Positions 10,529-20,010 of a stretch of DNA of 25,466 bases are shown here, piece by piece. Numbering within the stretch: the stretch's first letter is position 1; each line of letters starts with the position of its first letter. The notes under the pieces are model-generated. The model worked only from the letters and a program-made list of their open reading frames with translations. It did not search any database and had not been told where the DNA came from. This stretch comes from Cruorifilaria tuberocauda (lineage: Eukaryota > Nematoda > Chromadorea > Rhabditida > Onchocercidae): the NCBI GenBank assembly GCA_013365365.1, contig JABVXU010000701.1, positions 1 through 25,466 on the forward strand, written 5' to 3'. The translations under genes were made by a program, and so were the position numbers.

Positions 10529-10955
10529 CTGAAAATTATCACTATCGCAAAACAAAACAAAAAAAAAGAGAAAACATAGGAAGATTTTAAGCACTACGAT
10601 AATTTAATTCCGGAATTTTAAATCAGTAAAAAAAAATATGATGATTCCGGAATTTCAAATAACTGGCAAAAAAAAACAAAAAACAAAAACGGAATTTTAA
10701 AAATTATTATGATAATTTTTGAATTTATGATAAATTTTATTAAAAAAAATAAAGAAAATTTTTAGCAAAAAAAAAATTCATCTCTGTTTCTCCTGAAAAT
10801 TGAAGTATAATTTATTTTAAACTAAAAAATCATAATTCAGCTTATTTCAGGTAAGAAAATTAATGGAATTACAAAAAGTTAATTGGAGAAAATTGATTAA
10901 CTAATTATGAAATGAAAGATTAAAATAAATAGCAACTTTTTTTTTACTCACTTAC
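10529..10955 (-). other. Intron 5, nothing else seen
   Basis: This 427-nt AT-rich intron has several A-runs and TTCCGGAATTT repeated at about 10607 and 10642. No gene or structured element was recognised. Confidence 0.6.
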
Positions 10956-11027
10956 CACGTGGATATTCCGGAGAGGTAGGTATGGAAGTCGTTTGTGGTA
11001 CTGTGATTGTTGTTTTGTCTGATTTCT
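10956..11027 (-). CDS. Collagen gene exon 5: Thr/Ser/Pro linker
   Basis: The acceptor is GATTTTGTAG and the donor CGTG|GTAAGTGAG, the strongest donor in the gene. It encodes residues 475-498, EKSDKTTITVPQTTSIPT then SPEYPR, plus one base of codon 499. The Thr/Ser/Pro composition suggests a flexible, possibly O-glycosylated linker between the acidic region and the Cys module. Phase 1 in and phase 1 out. Confidence 0.75.
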
Positions 11028-11868
11028 CTACAAAATCACTGATTGTAAAAAAAAAGTGCAGAAATCAAAAGGTCAAAAAGTTCATGCTAAAATTACAGGT
11101 AATTAGCATTACAAAAGAGCTAATCTATAGCACCTGAAAAATATTAAAATAAAATATAATAAATTAGTAAGGTTAAAGAAAAAAGCAAAATAAATTAATA
11201 CCAATATAATATTAAAATATAAAAATTTCAGAGAAACTATAAAAAAACATAATAAATTTTTTGCGACTATAAAAATTACGTGAATTTCCTGAATTTACCT
11301 GAATTACGAAAGAAAAGGGAAAAATTTCACCCGGAAATCAATTATGGAATGTATCAGTATTTAGAGAATTATAATACAGTTATACCGAAATCCTGCTTGA
11401 AACTACGATAGTAAAGAAATTCCGGATATATATATATACTTAGAGAATTATAATACATTTATACCGAAATCCTGCTTGAAACTACGATAATAAAGAAATT
11501 CCGGATATATATATATACTTAGAGAATTATAATACAGTTATACCGAAATCCTGCTTGAAACTACGATAGTAAAGAAATTCCGGATATATATATACTTAGA
11601 GAATTATAATACAGTTATACCGAAATCCTGCTTGAAACTACGATAGTAAAGAAATTCCGGAAATTTCCACACATGATCGATTATAATTGATAAATCCGTT
11701 TACAGTTTATAGTTTATTATACTGATTTTTGAGTAAGTCTTTGAAATTTTATAAAATTTTTTTTTTTTAATCCTGATAAATACTTCTTGGATCTATAAAG
11801 AGTACAATTGTTATCAGGAAAGAAAGAAGGCAAAGAAAAACAAAAGTTATGAGACAAAATAAACTAAC
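11028..11868 (-). other. Intron 4, the longest internal intron; hosts a 79-bp tandem array
   Basis: This 841-nt intron lies between exons 4 and 5. Its middle is filled by a near-perfect tandem array (11362-11660), which accounts for much of its excess length over its neighbours. The rest is AT-rich without further signal. Confidence 0.65.
11362..11660. repeat. 79-bp tandem repeat, 3.8 copies, nearly identical
   Basis: The repeated unit contains TTAGAGAATTATAATAC, TATACCGAAATCCTGCTTGA, CTACGATAGTAAAG and AATTCCGGATATATATA. AATTCCGG recurs at 11418, 11497, 11576 and 11653, giving periods of 79, 79 and 77. The last period is shorter because the TA run between units loses one TA pair. Copies differ at only a few bases (for example CAGTTA versus CATTTA), which points to a recent amplification within the intron. 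Confidence 0.95.
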
Positions 11869-11908
11869 CGTAATCTCGAATCTCTTCGTCCGGTAAACCA
11901 CTACCTTC
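11869..11908 (-). CDS. Collagen gene exon 4 with EGSG site
   Basis: The acceptor is TTTGATTTCAG, a textbook nematode site, and the donor is TACG|GTTAGT. It encodes residues 462-474, EGSGLPDEEIRDY, plus the first base of codon 475. Ser-Gly preceded by Glu-Gly and followed by acidic residues is the classic context for xylose-initiated glycosaminoglycan attachment (Ser464). That the site is used is inference. The exon leaves in phase 1, the phase kept by most later junctions of this gene. Confidence 0.75.
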
Positions 11909-12218
11909 CTGAAATCAAACATCCGTTATTTAGTAAAATAATTTATAAATTTATACTTTGAGAAAAATAACGAAATAAAATTCAAGCAATTTAACATATA
12001 AAAAACAATCACTTATTGCTTATTGCTAATTACACGAACTAATTAAACTAAAAAATACTGATCAATAACTTCTGCTTATTTTTCCGGATTTTCACAACAT
12101 GCAACTTTAATAACCGGAAAAAAATTTTACGGAAAAAGTTTCTAAAAAGGAAAAAACGAATAAACAACAACAATTATACAATATCGATCAAAAAATAAAA
12201 TGCGAGCAAATTTTTTAC
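11909..12218 (-). other. Intron 3, nothing else seen
   Basis: This 310-nt AT-rich intron between exons 3 and 4 has a good CAG acceptor. No internal feature can be supported. Confidence 0.6.
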
Positions 12219-12248
12219 CTTCAGTGACTTCATCTTTCGCCTTTTCCA
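12219..12248 (-). CDS. Collagen gene exon 3, 30-nt microexon
   Basis: The acceptor is TTTAATTTAG and the donor AAG|GTAAAA. In phase 0 it encodes ten residues, WKRRKMKSLK (452-461), a very basic patch inside an acidic protein. Only this phase is consistent with exon 2 (phase 0 out) and exon 4 (phase 0 in). The third frame would read VEKAKDEVTE, which also looks protein-like, so the assignment rests on the phases of the neighbours. Length and phases allow in-frame skipping. Confidence 0.6.
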
Positions 12249-12649
12249 CTAAATTAAAAGCAAAAAGATTGTTTAATTAATTAATTAATTAATTGATTCA
12301 TTGATTTTATTACAGCTTTTACTTATTCTCTAAATTTCACTACTTTTCTATTTTTCGATAATTTTTAAAAAATTTTTTGCCGGAAATATCAAATAGAGAA
12401 AAATACAAAAATTTATTTTACCAAAAGTTCTAAAAATTGAAAATTCTAAAATTCTATTTAAAAATTTTTTCCTGGCAATTCCATTAAAAAACATCAATAA
12501 AATTTATTTCAGATAAATTTTAGAAAATTGAAAAATCTAAAATTTTTTTTTCTAATTCCATAAAGAAGCTTACGATTTCTAAAATTTATAAATTTTAAAA
12601 ATTAACTAACCTAAAATATTTGATAATTAAATACAAAAAAAAGACTTAC
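12249..12649 (-). other. Intron 2, nothing else seen
   Basis: This 401-nt intron lies between exons 2 and 3. It is very AT-rich, with an imperfect TTAA run near 12270-12294 and several repeats of TCTAAAATT-like words. No coding or structural element was seen. Confidence 0.6.
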
Positions 12650-12718
12650 AGTTTCATCATCGCATGCAATAGCAGCGTCATTAGGATCATCGGAAATTCT
12701 CATCTCTTGAATTGTTCC
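12650..12718 (-). CDS. Collagen gene exon 2 (23 codons)
   Basis: The acceptor is AATTATAG and the donor ACT|GTAAGT. The exon encodes residues 429-451, reading GTIQEMRISDD then PNDAAIACDDET, with the first Cys of the mature protein (Cys447). The intron separating it from exon 1 (12719-12774) is only 56 nt, close to the minimum for nematodes. Both ends are in phase 0 and the length is a multiple of three, so skipping it would keep the frame. No domain recognised. Confidence 0.75.
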
Positions 12719-12774
12719 CTATAATTTTTTGTAAAATTTGAAAAAAAAATTTAAATAATTTCATGAATTCTCAC

Positions 12775-13202
12775 CAAATCATTTTCATCTTCACGTGGTA
12801 AATCATTTTTTCTCTGTGACATATCAATTTTCAACAATTTTTCATCCATAATTTCTTTCAATTTTTCCAATTCATCCGGTTCCTCCTCATTCACTTTTTC
12901 CGTTTCCGTTTCCATTTCTGTTTTTTCAGTTAATTTTGTCATCTCTTCCGTATCTGATTCTGGATAATGAATTGTTGGTTTAATTTTTGTTTGATATTGT
13001 TTATCCATTTCTTCTCTATTATCTTTTGGTAACATTTCCGGTGCTATTCGTACAATTCCCATTTCCGTATTTTCATCATCCTTATTATCAGTTTCTTCAA
13101 ACGAACTCATTTGCTCATAACTATCCGTTGCTTCAGTATCATCATCAAATGTTTTACTTTTAAAAATATCACTACCATTATCACTATCATTATCATTATC
13201 AA

Positions 13203-13233
<31 letters not shown>

Positions 13234-13723
13234 TGCATCACTACCAATAACAACAATATTTTCCACCGGTACTCGAAAACGATCAGCTTCACTACTTGCC
13301 AGACCGTTATCAGCATCATGAATTTGATAATCAGGTGATGTTGAAATTTCATCAGTTGCACCGGTTGGTAAATCAAAGTTTGTCGATGTTAATCGTTCAA
13401 TTAATTCACTTATTCCACTCATATTTTCATCATCATCCTCTAATGCCCAACGTTTTCTACGATTATTGCTGAGATCGTTTAAATTGTACCAATGAATATT
13501 ACTGATACTATCACTGCTACTACTACTACTATTATCATGCTTGCTATTTGATTGATTAATTAGTGATTTGGAAAGATTAGCATTGCTTGATATGTTATCA
13601 ATCAATAAAGAAATCTTCTTGTTTATGGAATTTATCGGATGAATTAATGGGAAATGTCGAAAATTTGCTTTAACATGCTGATATTGTTTTCGCTTCTGTT
13701 GTTGTCGTTGTTGTTTTCGCTTC

Positions 13724-13763
<40 letters not shown>

Positions 13764-14058
13764 GGTGTTGTTGTTGTTGTTGTTGTTGGTGTTGTTTCAG
13801 TCCAAATGCATTTAAAACAAAACCTTCATCATCGATCATTTCATCAACTTCCGATAATCGATTCTTCGTTACTTTATTCAGCGATCGTTGTTGCTCAGTG
13901 CCGATATTATCATTTTTTGAATTTTTATCAATATTGATGATAGCATTATCATAAGTATCTTTTCGTTGTGTTGCACTGATAGTTATCGTTGCTAGATGGA
14001 GCAGAAAAAATATTTGTAAAATATGATTAGATAATGATAAGAACTGATATAACTTCAT
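12775..14058 (-). CDS. Collagen gene exon 1: signal peptide, polyQ, furin site, acidic region
   Basis: This exon encodes residues 1-428. The start is the first ATG of the longest frame and is followed by a hydrophobic stretch (about 13-29) that reads as a signal peptide ending near TISA. A Gln-rich stretch with interspersed His and KRK groups covers 89-125. An N-glycosylation-rich, Ser-rich segment (155-185, with NIS, NLS, NQS and NSS sequons) leads to RRKR at 200-203, a furin-type cleavage site. After it the chain is strongly acidic: DDDENMSG (Ser214-Gly215 is a possible glycosaminoglycan site), ten Asp at 276-285, and a highly charged, probably helical 371-420. There are no Cys in this exon. 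The donor is TTG|GTGAGA, phase 0. I do not recognise a named domain. If RRKR is cleaved, a propeptide of about 174 residues including the whole polyQ tract would be released. Confidence 0.85.
13204..13233 (-). repeat. GAT trinucleotide run encoding ten Asp
   Basis: Ten GAT codons in a row encode Asp276-285, followed by a looser Asp/Asn run to about 297. As an uninterrupted trinucleotide repeat it is likely to vary in length between individuals. The same DNA gives Met-rich and Ile-rich shadow frames that should not be taken as genes. Confidence 0.9.
13684..13794 (-). repeat. CAA/CAG-type Gln codon repeat inside exon 1
   Basis: On the minus strand the run is almost entirely CAA and CAG-type Gln codons with CAC (His) and AAACGAAAA-type KRK breaks, encoding residues 89-125. 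Mixed codons suggest a tract that is old but still liable to length change. It sits in the part of the protein before the RRKR site, so length change would not alter the collagenous part. Confidence 0.9.
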
Positions 14059-14124
14059 TGATGATAATTTTTTTCGGAGAATTTCATTCAGTCAATCTTA
14101 AATATTAATCTTTTTTTCCTGCCT
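14059..14124 (-). promoter_or_regulatory. Short 5' UTR with candidate trans-splice (or cis) acceptor
   Basis: Upstream of the start codon the minus strand reads TCTTCCAG and then GCAG, giving acceptor AGs at 14124-14123 and 14120-14119. This leaves a 5' leader of about 60 nt. In nematodes an AG this close to the ATG with a pyrimidine run before it is commonly a spliced-leader acceptor, but a cis-spliced upstream non-coding exon would look the same. No TATA box or other promoter element can be supported in this AT-rich DNA. Confidence 0.45.
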
Positions 14125-17100
14125 GGAAGAAAAAAGATGAAAAGAAATTAGCTATTGATATCTATAATTGTTCGAAAAATTTTTTGAGAAAATATAATCA
14201 GGAATTACCGGTAAGTTAAGTTAAATTGTTAAAATTAATAGATGAATTAATAACAAGTCAAATTATTTGAAAAAATATCTAGAAGTTATAGAAAAAAAAA
14301 GATCATAAAAGAACCAAAAGTAAGTGTTAAACTAATAATAATACACTTCCAGATTCAGTTAACTCATCTCAGTATTAGCATTCTTTCATCAACTAAAACT
14401 TACAAGTAAAAATTTAAATAATATTTCCGATGACAAAGCATATAATTGGGAATCAATACTGATACAAAGGATTACGGTAGGTTACAGTAGACGTTCATAT
14501 TTGGATATAGACAAAATCCTCATGATATATATGGTAATGTAATGGTAGCTGAAACTTGACATCCATAAAAACGGATATTACGGTAGACCACAGTAGACAT
14601 CCGTATATACTAGCAAAATTTATATCAATTAAACAATTAGAAATTTACACAATTCCTCGATGATGATTGTAAGAATTCGAAGCATTACTTATAATGGATT
14701 ATTTGTGACCATATGCTAATGTTACAATGTCTGCATAATACTAAATTATGATAAATTTGACTTTCGAATTTTAGAAAATTTAAATTGTAAAATTCGCCGC
14801 TGTTAAATGGAATACTTACTTTTATAGAAAAAGAAAGCAAGCGATTGCACGGATTTGTTCAAATATGTATTTTTATCATATAAAGTGATGAAAGACTGGA
14901 ATAAAAAGTAAGTTTTAGGATTTAATTTTTAAACTTTGTTCAGATAGTTCTAATATCTGAAGTTTAACTTAGATTTAATAAATTTTTTTAATCAGTTTAT
15001 AAAAGATTTTGATTATTTGAAAGCAGAAGGAACTATAAAATTTTCTTTTAAGAGAAATTAGCAGTAAATACAAAAATTTTTGAAATTTGAAAAAAATTAT
15101 AAAGAAAAATTCTAGGAAAAATTTCAAACTTATCAACGTGTCAAAGCTATGTGATAACACTTTTAGAACATTTCGCGAATATACCACTTCTCTTTAAATT
15201 ATTTTTATTTCATTTTATTTTTTCTTACCTAAAAAGATTAAAAATGCGTTTCATAAGAGAAAAAAGTTTTTTTGGTGTAAAATTTGAATGTATTGAAACT
15301 TTAGGATTGATAAGATCAATATTAATTTATCAAATCATATCATATGAATGAAGAAATAAATAAAATGTTTGATAAACAAAAAATGTAACTTTCAAAATTT
15401 TTGTAAGATAGTGAAATTAATGAAATATTACTAATTGATGCAAAAAGACTTTTTACGGTAAATAAATGTGAAATAAATGTGAATTATCAGTAAGCAAATG
15501 ATAAGATTCCTAAATTGATCAAATTAATGAACGAGATAACGAATGATAAAATTAGAATGATAAAATGAAAATCAGATAAAATTCATTGATTAACTGAATT
15601 TTTAAAATAATATAGCTACTGTAAATTAGGCAAACAATAAAATTTTGATAATGATAAAGCGAATATAACTTAAACTAATACCGGAATATTACCAATCAAG
15701 CGACATCGTTTAATAAACAAATTCAATAAATTCAAAATTCAACTTTTTTTAAAATAAATTCAAAATCATTGTAAGCTAGTGAAATTAGCAAACCTAAAGT
15801 CTAGTAATTAATTATATTTTTAAAATCAAAAAATGCTTGATAAGGAAGAAATGTTATCAGAAAATAATGCAAAGGCAATAAAAGAAAAAAATAAGTCAAG
15901 TGAGGAATAAAACAAAAGAATGGCTTAATTATAAAATGATTATAATAATTTTAAAAAGTTTAAATTTCATATTGAATAAACTAAATTTATAAATGAAATA
16001 TATCTGAAATGAATATTTGAATGTATTAGCTAAATGCTAAAATGATAAACAAACGAAAAATTTTTACCTTTAAATACATTTCATGTGCACATATGTGTTA
16101 AGCATTGTTGATGACGAATGTGAAAAATAAAAATTTAAGCATATGTGGGATTTGAAATGAAAATGATGATTGTAATGTTATTTAGGATTAATTACAAAAA
16201 TTCATTCCTTTACTTTTATTAAGTTAATTTTTACGATTTGTCTAGCGGAAGTCTAGAATAAATGAGATTTAGAGTAAAGATGTTAATTTTAAGGCAGTTT
16301 TTTTTTTTTTCAAATAATTTCAGACGGAATGGAATCATTATTTTGATTACTATTTTAGAAAAGAGAGAAGCAAATGAGGAAAAGAAAAGAATTAAAAAGA
16401 AAAGATAACAATTTGAAAAAAAATTAAAACCTGATGTTAGCTAATTGTAGCAGTAAAAGTTTTAAGCAAAAATTTTTTTTTGGTTTTTTTGGTTCTTTTG
16501 GTTTTTTTTTTGGTTCTCTTGTTTATTTATTTGTGTTCCTTTGAGAAAATATGTTTAATTTTTTCACATAGAATGCTTATTTTAAGCAATAAAATTAACT
16601 TAAATTAATTATCTGCCTTCTTTTTTTTTTTTTTGTTTTCTTAATGTTTCTTTTCTTCCATTCTTTCTCTTACACATTTTCCAGCTAATAAGAAAATAAG
16701 CTAGAAATACAACTGTAATATAAAGTAATTCGATGAATTCATTTAAGTAACCAATCAGTTACAACCTAATTAATTGGGATAGTAGAAGAAAGATTGAAGA
16801 GTTATTTTAGAATTTTGACAAAGAGAAAGTTAGGTAGAAGTTACAAAAGAGAAGTTATTTATCAATTTGATCAAGTGTACTGTATAACTCTTTGTCATTT
16901 AAAAAATTTTTCTTTTCTAACTTTATTTTTCAGAAAAAAAGGTAAAAGAGGTAAAAAGTAATTTTTTGGAGCATAAAATTGTTTTTCGGAAGAGTTTAAA
17001 ATAGTTTTATAATTAAATTGAATTAAAGTTACTTTGTAATATAAAATAACTTAAGCGATCAAAATGTCTTCTAATCATGCATTTCATGTTACATAAATTC

Positions 17101-17177
17101 TTTCCATCAAATAATTCTCTTTTTTAACATCGATTTTGATTTTCAAATGATATGATCGTTGTTGCTTTAACATTCCT
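14125..17177. other. Upstream flank of the collagen gene, no gene seen
   Basis: AT-rich sequence without a supportable exon. Short open frames on both strands (about 14975-15351) overlap one another and have random AT-rich composition. The promoter of the collagen gene presumably lies in the right-hand flank near 14.1 kb, but no element can be named. A partial repeat with ATTACGGTAG and CAGTAGAC is present at 14471-14600, and a T/G-rich run (TTTTTTGGTTCTTTTGG) near 16470-16520. Confidence 0.5.
14471..14600. repeat. Two dispersed copies of an ATTACGGTAG...CAGTAGAC motif
   Basis: ATTACGGTAG followed by a two- to four-base gap and ACAGTAGAC occurs at 14471-14493 and again at about 14577-14599, about 106 bp apart. 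The intervening DNA is not repeated, so this is a dispersed pair rather than an array. Confidence 0.6.
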
Positions 17178-17580
17178 CTGTCTCTTGTACGTTTACGTGA
17201 TTACCAATCACTGTATCTCTTACGTCTACGTGATTAATAATCGTGTTATCTCTCTTATGTTTACGTGATTACCAATCATTTTATCTCTCTTATGCTACGT
17301 GATTACCAATCAATTATCTCTCTTACGTTTACGTGATTAATAATCGTGTTATCTCTCTTATGTTTACGTGATTACCAATCACTTTCTCTTGTACGTCTAC
17401 GTGATTACCAATCACTTTCTCTTGTACGTCTACGTGATTACCAATCACTTTATCTCTTACGTCTATGTGATTAACAATCATGTTATCTCTCTTATGTTTA
17501 CGTGATTACCAGTCATGTTATCTCTCTTACGTTTATGTGATTTACAATCACTTTATCTCTTGTACGTTTACGTGAGTACC
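17178..17580. repeat. 32-36-bp tandem repeat, about 12 copies, with palindromic core
   Basis: The unit reads TCTCTTACGTTTACGTGATT, then ACCAATCA plus a few variable bases. GTTTACGTGATT or GTCTACGTGATT begins each copy at about 17191, 17223, 17260, 17292 and onward, to a last degenerate copy ending GTGAGTACC at 17580. Each unit carries GATTANNAATC, whose arms GATT/AATC are an inverted repeat; in two copies it becomes the perfect palindrome GATTAATAATC. The GC content is higher than the surroundings. Copies are variable in length, so it is an older minisatellite than the intron 4 array. Confidence 0.92.
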
Positions 17581-18381
17581 CTCCAGAGGACTATAGAATG
17601 ATTGCTCAATCATTCACTTATCTACAGTATATTCTAGGTCATTCTTCGTTCATATATAACCAGGAAGAGAATAATATCGACTGTTACTGACCGGGAAACG
17701 GTACATTTCCACCCGGAAAAAGTCTCATTATTGACCCTTCTCGTCACCTGTCACTTAACTAACTCATCCTAACTTCCAGTCAAAATGATTACTTCAATTA
17801 TCAGTAATCAAAATGAAATCTTTGTCTGTTAACACTACTGATTATCATCACATGTTACTATTGACACTCTTAAGGTATTAAACAATTGTAATAATACTTG
17901 ACCGTGAAACAACAAACTATTCAGTTGAAAAATTTGATACTGAAATAGCCTAATTCATTATTCATTTAAAAATTTTTCATTTCGTCATTCGCTATTTTTA
18001 AATTTTAACTTTGCAAGTTAAGTGCTGCTAAATTAGCATCATTCACATTTAATTGGAAACAAATTTTTGAAGTGGGAAAGAGAGGAGAGGAGAAATTGAA
18101 ACTTTAAAAATTGATATCTTAGATTCGAAGTAATTCAAATGTATCTTTTTATACTTGTTACTATATATTTTAAGCTAACAATTAAGCTTATCATATCACT
18201 GGGAATAAAATTACGAATTTTATTTGATATGAAAAATAATATTACTCAATATGTACCATAGGAATTTTATACTAAAAATGATTCGTTAATTTTTTTTTTG
18301 ACACTGTAAGCTAATTATGAATTAATTAGGAAATAGAAAGGTAATTTTTTAATATGAAAGGTAACTTTTTATCATTAAAAA
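17581..18381. other. Spacer between arrays, relatively GC-rich at its left, no gene seen
   Basis: The first 300 bp are less AT-rich than their surroundings and contain a perfect hairpin (17596-17615) and an imperfect CCGGG/CCCGG pair near 17692-17718. No frame is open for more than a few dozen codons, so I see no gene. The rest is ordinary AT-rich DNA. Confidence 0.5.
17596..17615. repeat. Perfect 8-bp hairpin with 4-base loop
   Basis: GAATGATT, loop GCTC, AATCATTC. It lies immediately after the last unit of the adjacent array and shares the GATT/AATC arms seen in those units. It may be a degenerate relative of the array unit or a structural edge. It is not followed by a T-run, so it is not a terminator-like element. 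Confidence 0.7.
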
Positions 18382-18638
18382 AACTTATTGGTGTTACAAA
18401 TAAGCATTATTGTCTGATAACTTATTTGCACCACAAATAGACATTTTTGTTGTTTGATAACTTATTGGCATTACTGATAAACATTATTGTTTGATAACTT
18501 ACTGAAATTACAAATAAACATCATTATTTGATAACTCATTGGCACCACAAGTAAACATTGTTGTTTGATAACTTATTTGCACCACAAATAAACATTGTTG
18601 TTTGATAACTTATTAGTATTACTGATAAACATTATTGT
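18382..18638. repeat. 37-bp tandem repeat, about 7 copies
   Basis: The unit contains TTTGATAACTTATT, a short variable segment (GCACCACAAAT or GTATTACTGAT), and AAACATTGTTG. GATAA recurs at 18416, 18456, 18493, 18530, 18567 and 18604, giving a period of 40 then 37. Two sub-types of the variable segment, CACCACAA and ATTACTGA, are interleaved along the array. Confidence 0.9.
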
Positions 18639-18766
18639 ATTTGAAAAAGTACTTTGTTTTTTTTATAATTCTACCGTTTTTTTTTTTGTATTGAAAAGAA
18701 ATTTACATTTTTTTGTTGAACAAAATCTTAATTATCAAAAAATTTACTGCTAGAGTTATTTCCTAT

Positions 18767-18998
18767 CGTATTGATTGTTTACCTGATATTATCTATTAAT
18801 TACTGTTATAATATAACGTATTGATTGTTTACCTGATATTATCTATTAATTACTGTTACAATATAACGTATTGATTGTTTACCTGATATTATCTATTAAT
18901 TACTGTTACAATATAACGTATTGATTGTTTTTACCTTGTATTATCGAGTAATTACTATTACAGCGTACCGTATTGATTGTTTATCTTATATTATTTGT
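18767..18998. repeat. 50-bp tandem repeat, about 4.6 copies
   Basis: The unit begins CGTATTGATTGTTTACCTGA and continues TATTATCTATTAATTACTGT, then TA and a short AATATAA-like tail. Starts at 18767, 18817, 18867 and 18917 are exactly 50 apart; the fifth, at 18969, is diverged. The first three are nearly identical (one T/C difference), indicating recent growth from the left end. Confidence 0.93.
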
Positions 18999-19881
18999 AA
19001 GTACAATAAGGAAAAAATTGCGCATTTATTAATTTTTCTTTATTTAATGAATTTGACATCACATAATTTAAACATTTAAAAAAATTCCAATCGTATACAA
19101 CTAATTGTATTCTTTCATATTTTAATTAATGAGTGATTTGAATTGATAAATTGAAATTATCTTTGCTAAATTAGAATGATCGTTTCTTGTTTTTTTTTGC
19201 AATATTATTTAAAATATTTATTGGAAAACAATTTAAAATGCAACAAATTGCTTCAGAAAGCTAATTTAAAGTAAGTCAGATAAAATTTGCTTTCAAATAT
19301 TTTTTCAATTTTTACAATCACTTTTTTCCCGTACAATTAATGCAATTAATCTTATACTCAAAATCTTCATTCCATTACTTTTTTTCTATTACTTTTCCAT
19401 ACGTTGTTATTCTGTTGTCGAGAATATGTTATTGATTGGAGTAATTTATTAAAATCAATAAAAATTATTTAAAAGATAAAACTTTATAATCTTCCAAATA
19501 TACTTTTCCGAAAATTCCTATCTTTTCTGGAAGAATTTCCTGGAAAAATTCATAGTAACAACAAAGGCAAAGAAAATTGAGAAAATTCTAAGGTCTACTT
19601 TTTACTTCGATACTGATATAAGTAGAAAGATATAAGTACTGATATATAGCTTCAGTTGATCACAATTTTCAAAATATTTAATACTGATATTTGATTATTG
19701 ATTTCAATCAATCAAAATTCCGAAACTGTTTTTGAAAAAAAATTAAAAAATTTTATATTTGTCAAAATATCTTAGTAAAATATACGATCATTAAATTCTG
19801 CAACGATAAAAATGTAAGATGGAAAAAGCTCTTATAGAGCATCAAATAATTAGCAGTTAGGACTAATTACAGGTGATAGAG

Positions 19882-20010
19882 AGAAAATAAGGTAGAAAAT
19901 AAGGTAGAAAGTAAGTGAGGTAGAAAATAAAATAAGGTAGAAAGTAAGTAAGGTAGAAAATAAGATAGAAGATAAAAGTACGGTAAAAATAAGGTGTAAG
20001 ATAAAAAATA
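19882..20010. repeat. Imperfect 11-12-bp repeat, AAGGTAGAAAAT type
   Basis: AAGGTAGAAAATA and variants (AAGGTAGAAAGTA, AAGATAGAAGATA) recur about ten times with irregular spacing over about 130 bp. The copies are heterogeneous. Confidence 0.8.

Larger units (their letters stand above)
8518..14122 (-). other. Gene: secreted interrupted collagen, multi-exon, 3' end unresolved
   Basis: Eleven minus-strand exons join into 804 codons without a stop: 428, 23 and 10 codons in exons 1-3, then shorter exons through 8551. Phases agree at every junction. The domain order is signal peptide, Gln-rich tract, RRKR site, acidic region, EGSG site, Thr/Ser/Pro linker, three-Cys module (Cys538, 571, 584), then Gly-X-Y blocks at about 590-653, 671-706, 727-735 and 758-788, separated by non-collagenous interruptions. 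Gly-X-Y chains form triple-helical extracellular matrix proteins; the KGEKGDKGDRGEPG run is typical. The layout recalls proteoglycan-like collagens XV/XVIII (C. elegans CLE-1), but MEC-5-like or COL-99-like collagens are alternatives. The left boundary given is the read-through TAG; if the donor at 8550-8549 is used, the gene extends past the window. Cytosolic function is unlikely given the signal peptide. Confidence 0.85.

Noticed and set aside
13107..13376. Met-rich minus-strand frame and Ile-rich plus-strand frame over the GAT run
   Set aside because: Both are alternative readings of the GAT trinucleotide tract inside exon 1 of the collagen gene.
14975..15351. Overlapping open frames on both strands
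   Set aside because: Each is Lys/Phe/Ile/Leu-rich, they contradict one another, and neither shows splice or domain support.
17178..17580. Possible CRISPR-like array
   Set aside because: Units are contiguous with no unique spacers of constant length, and the DNA is eukaryotic; it is a minisatellite.
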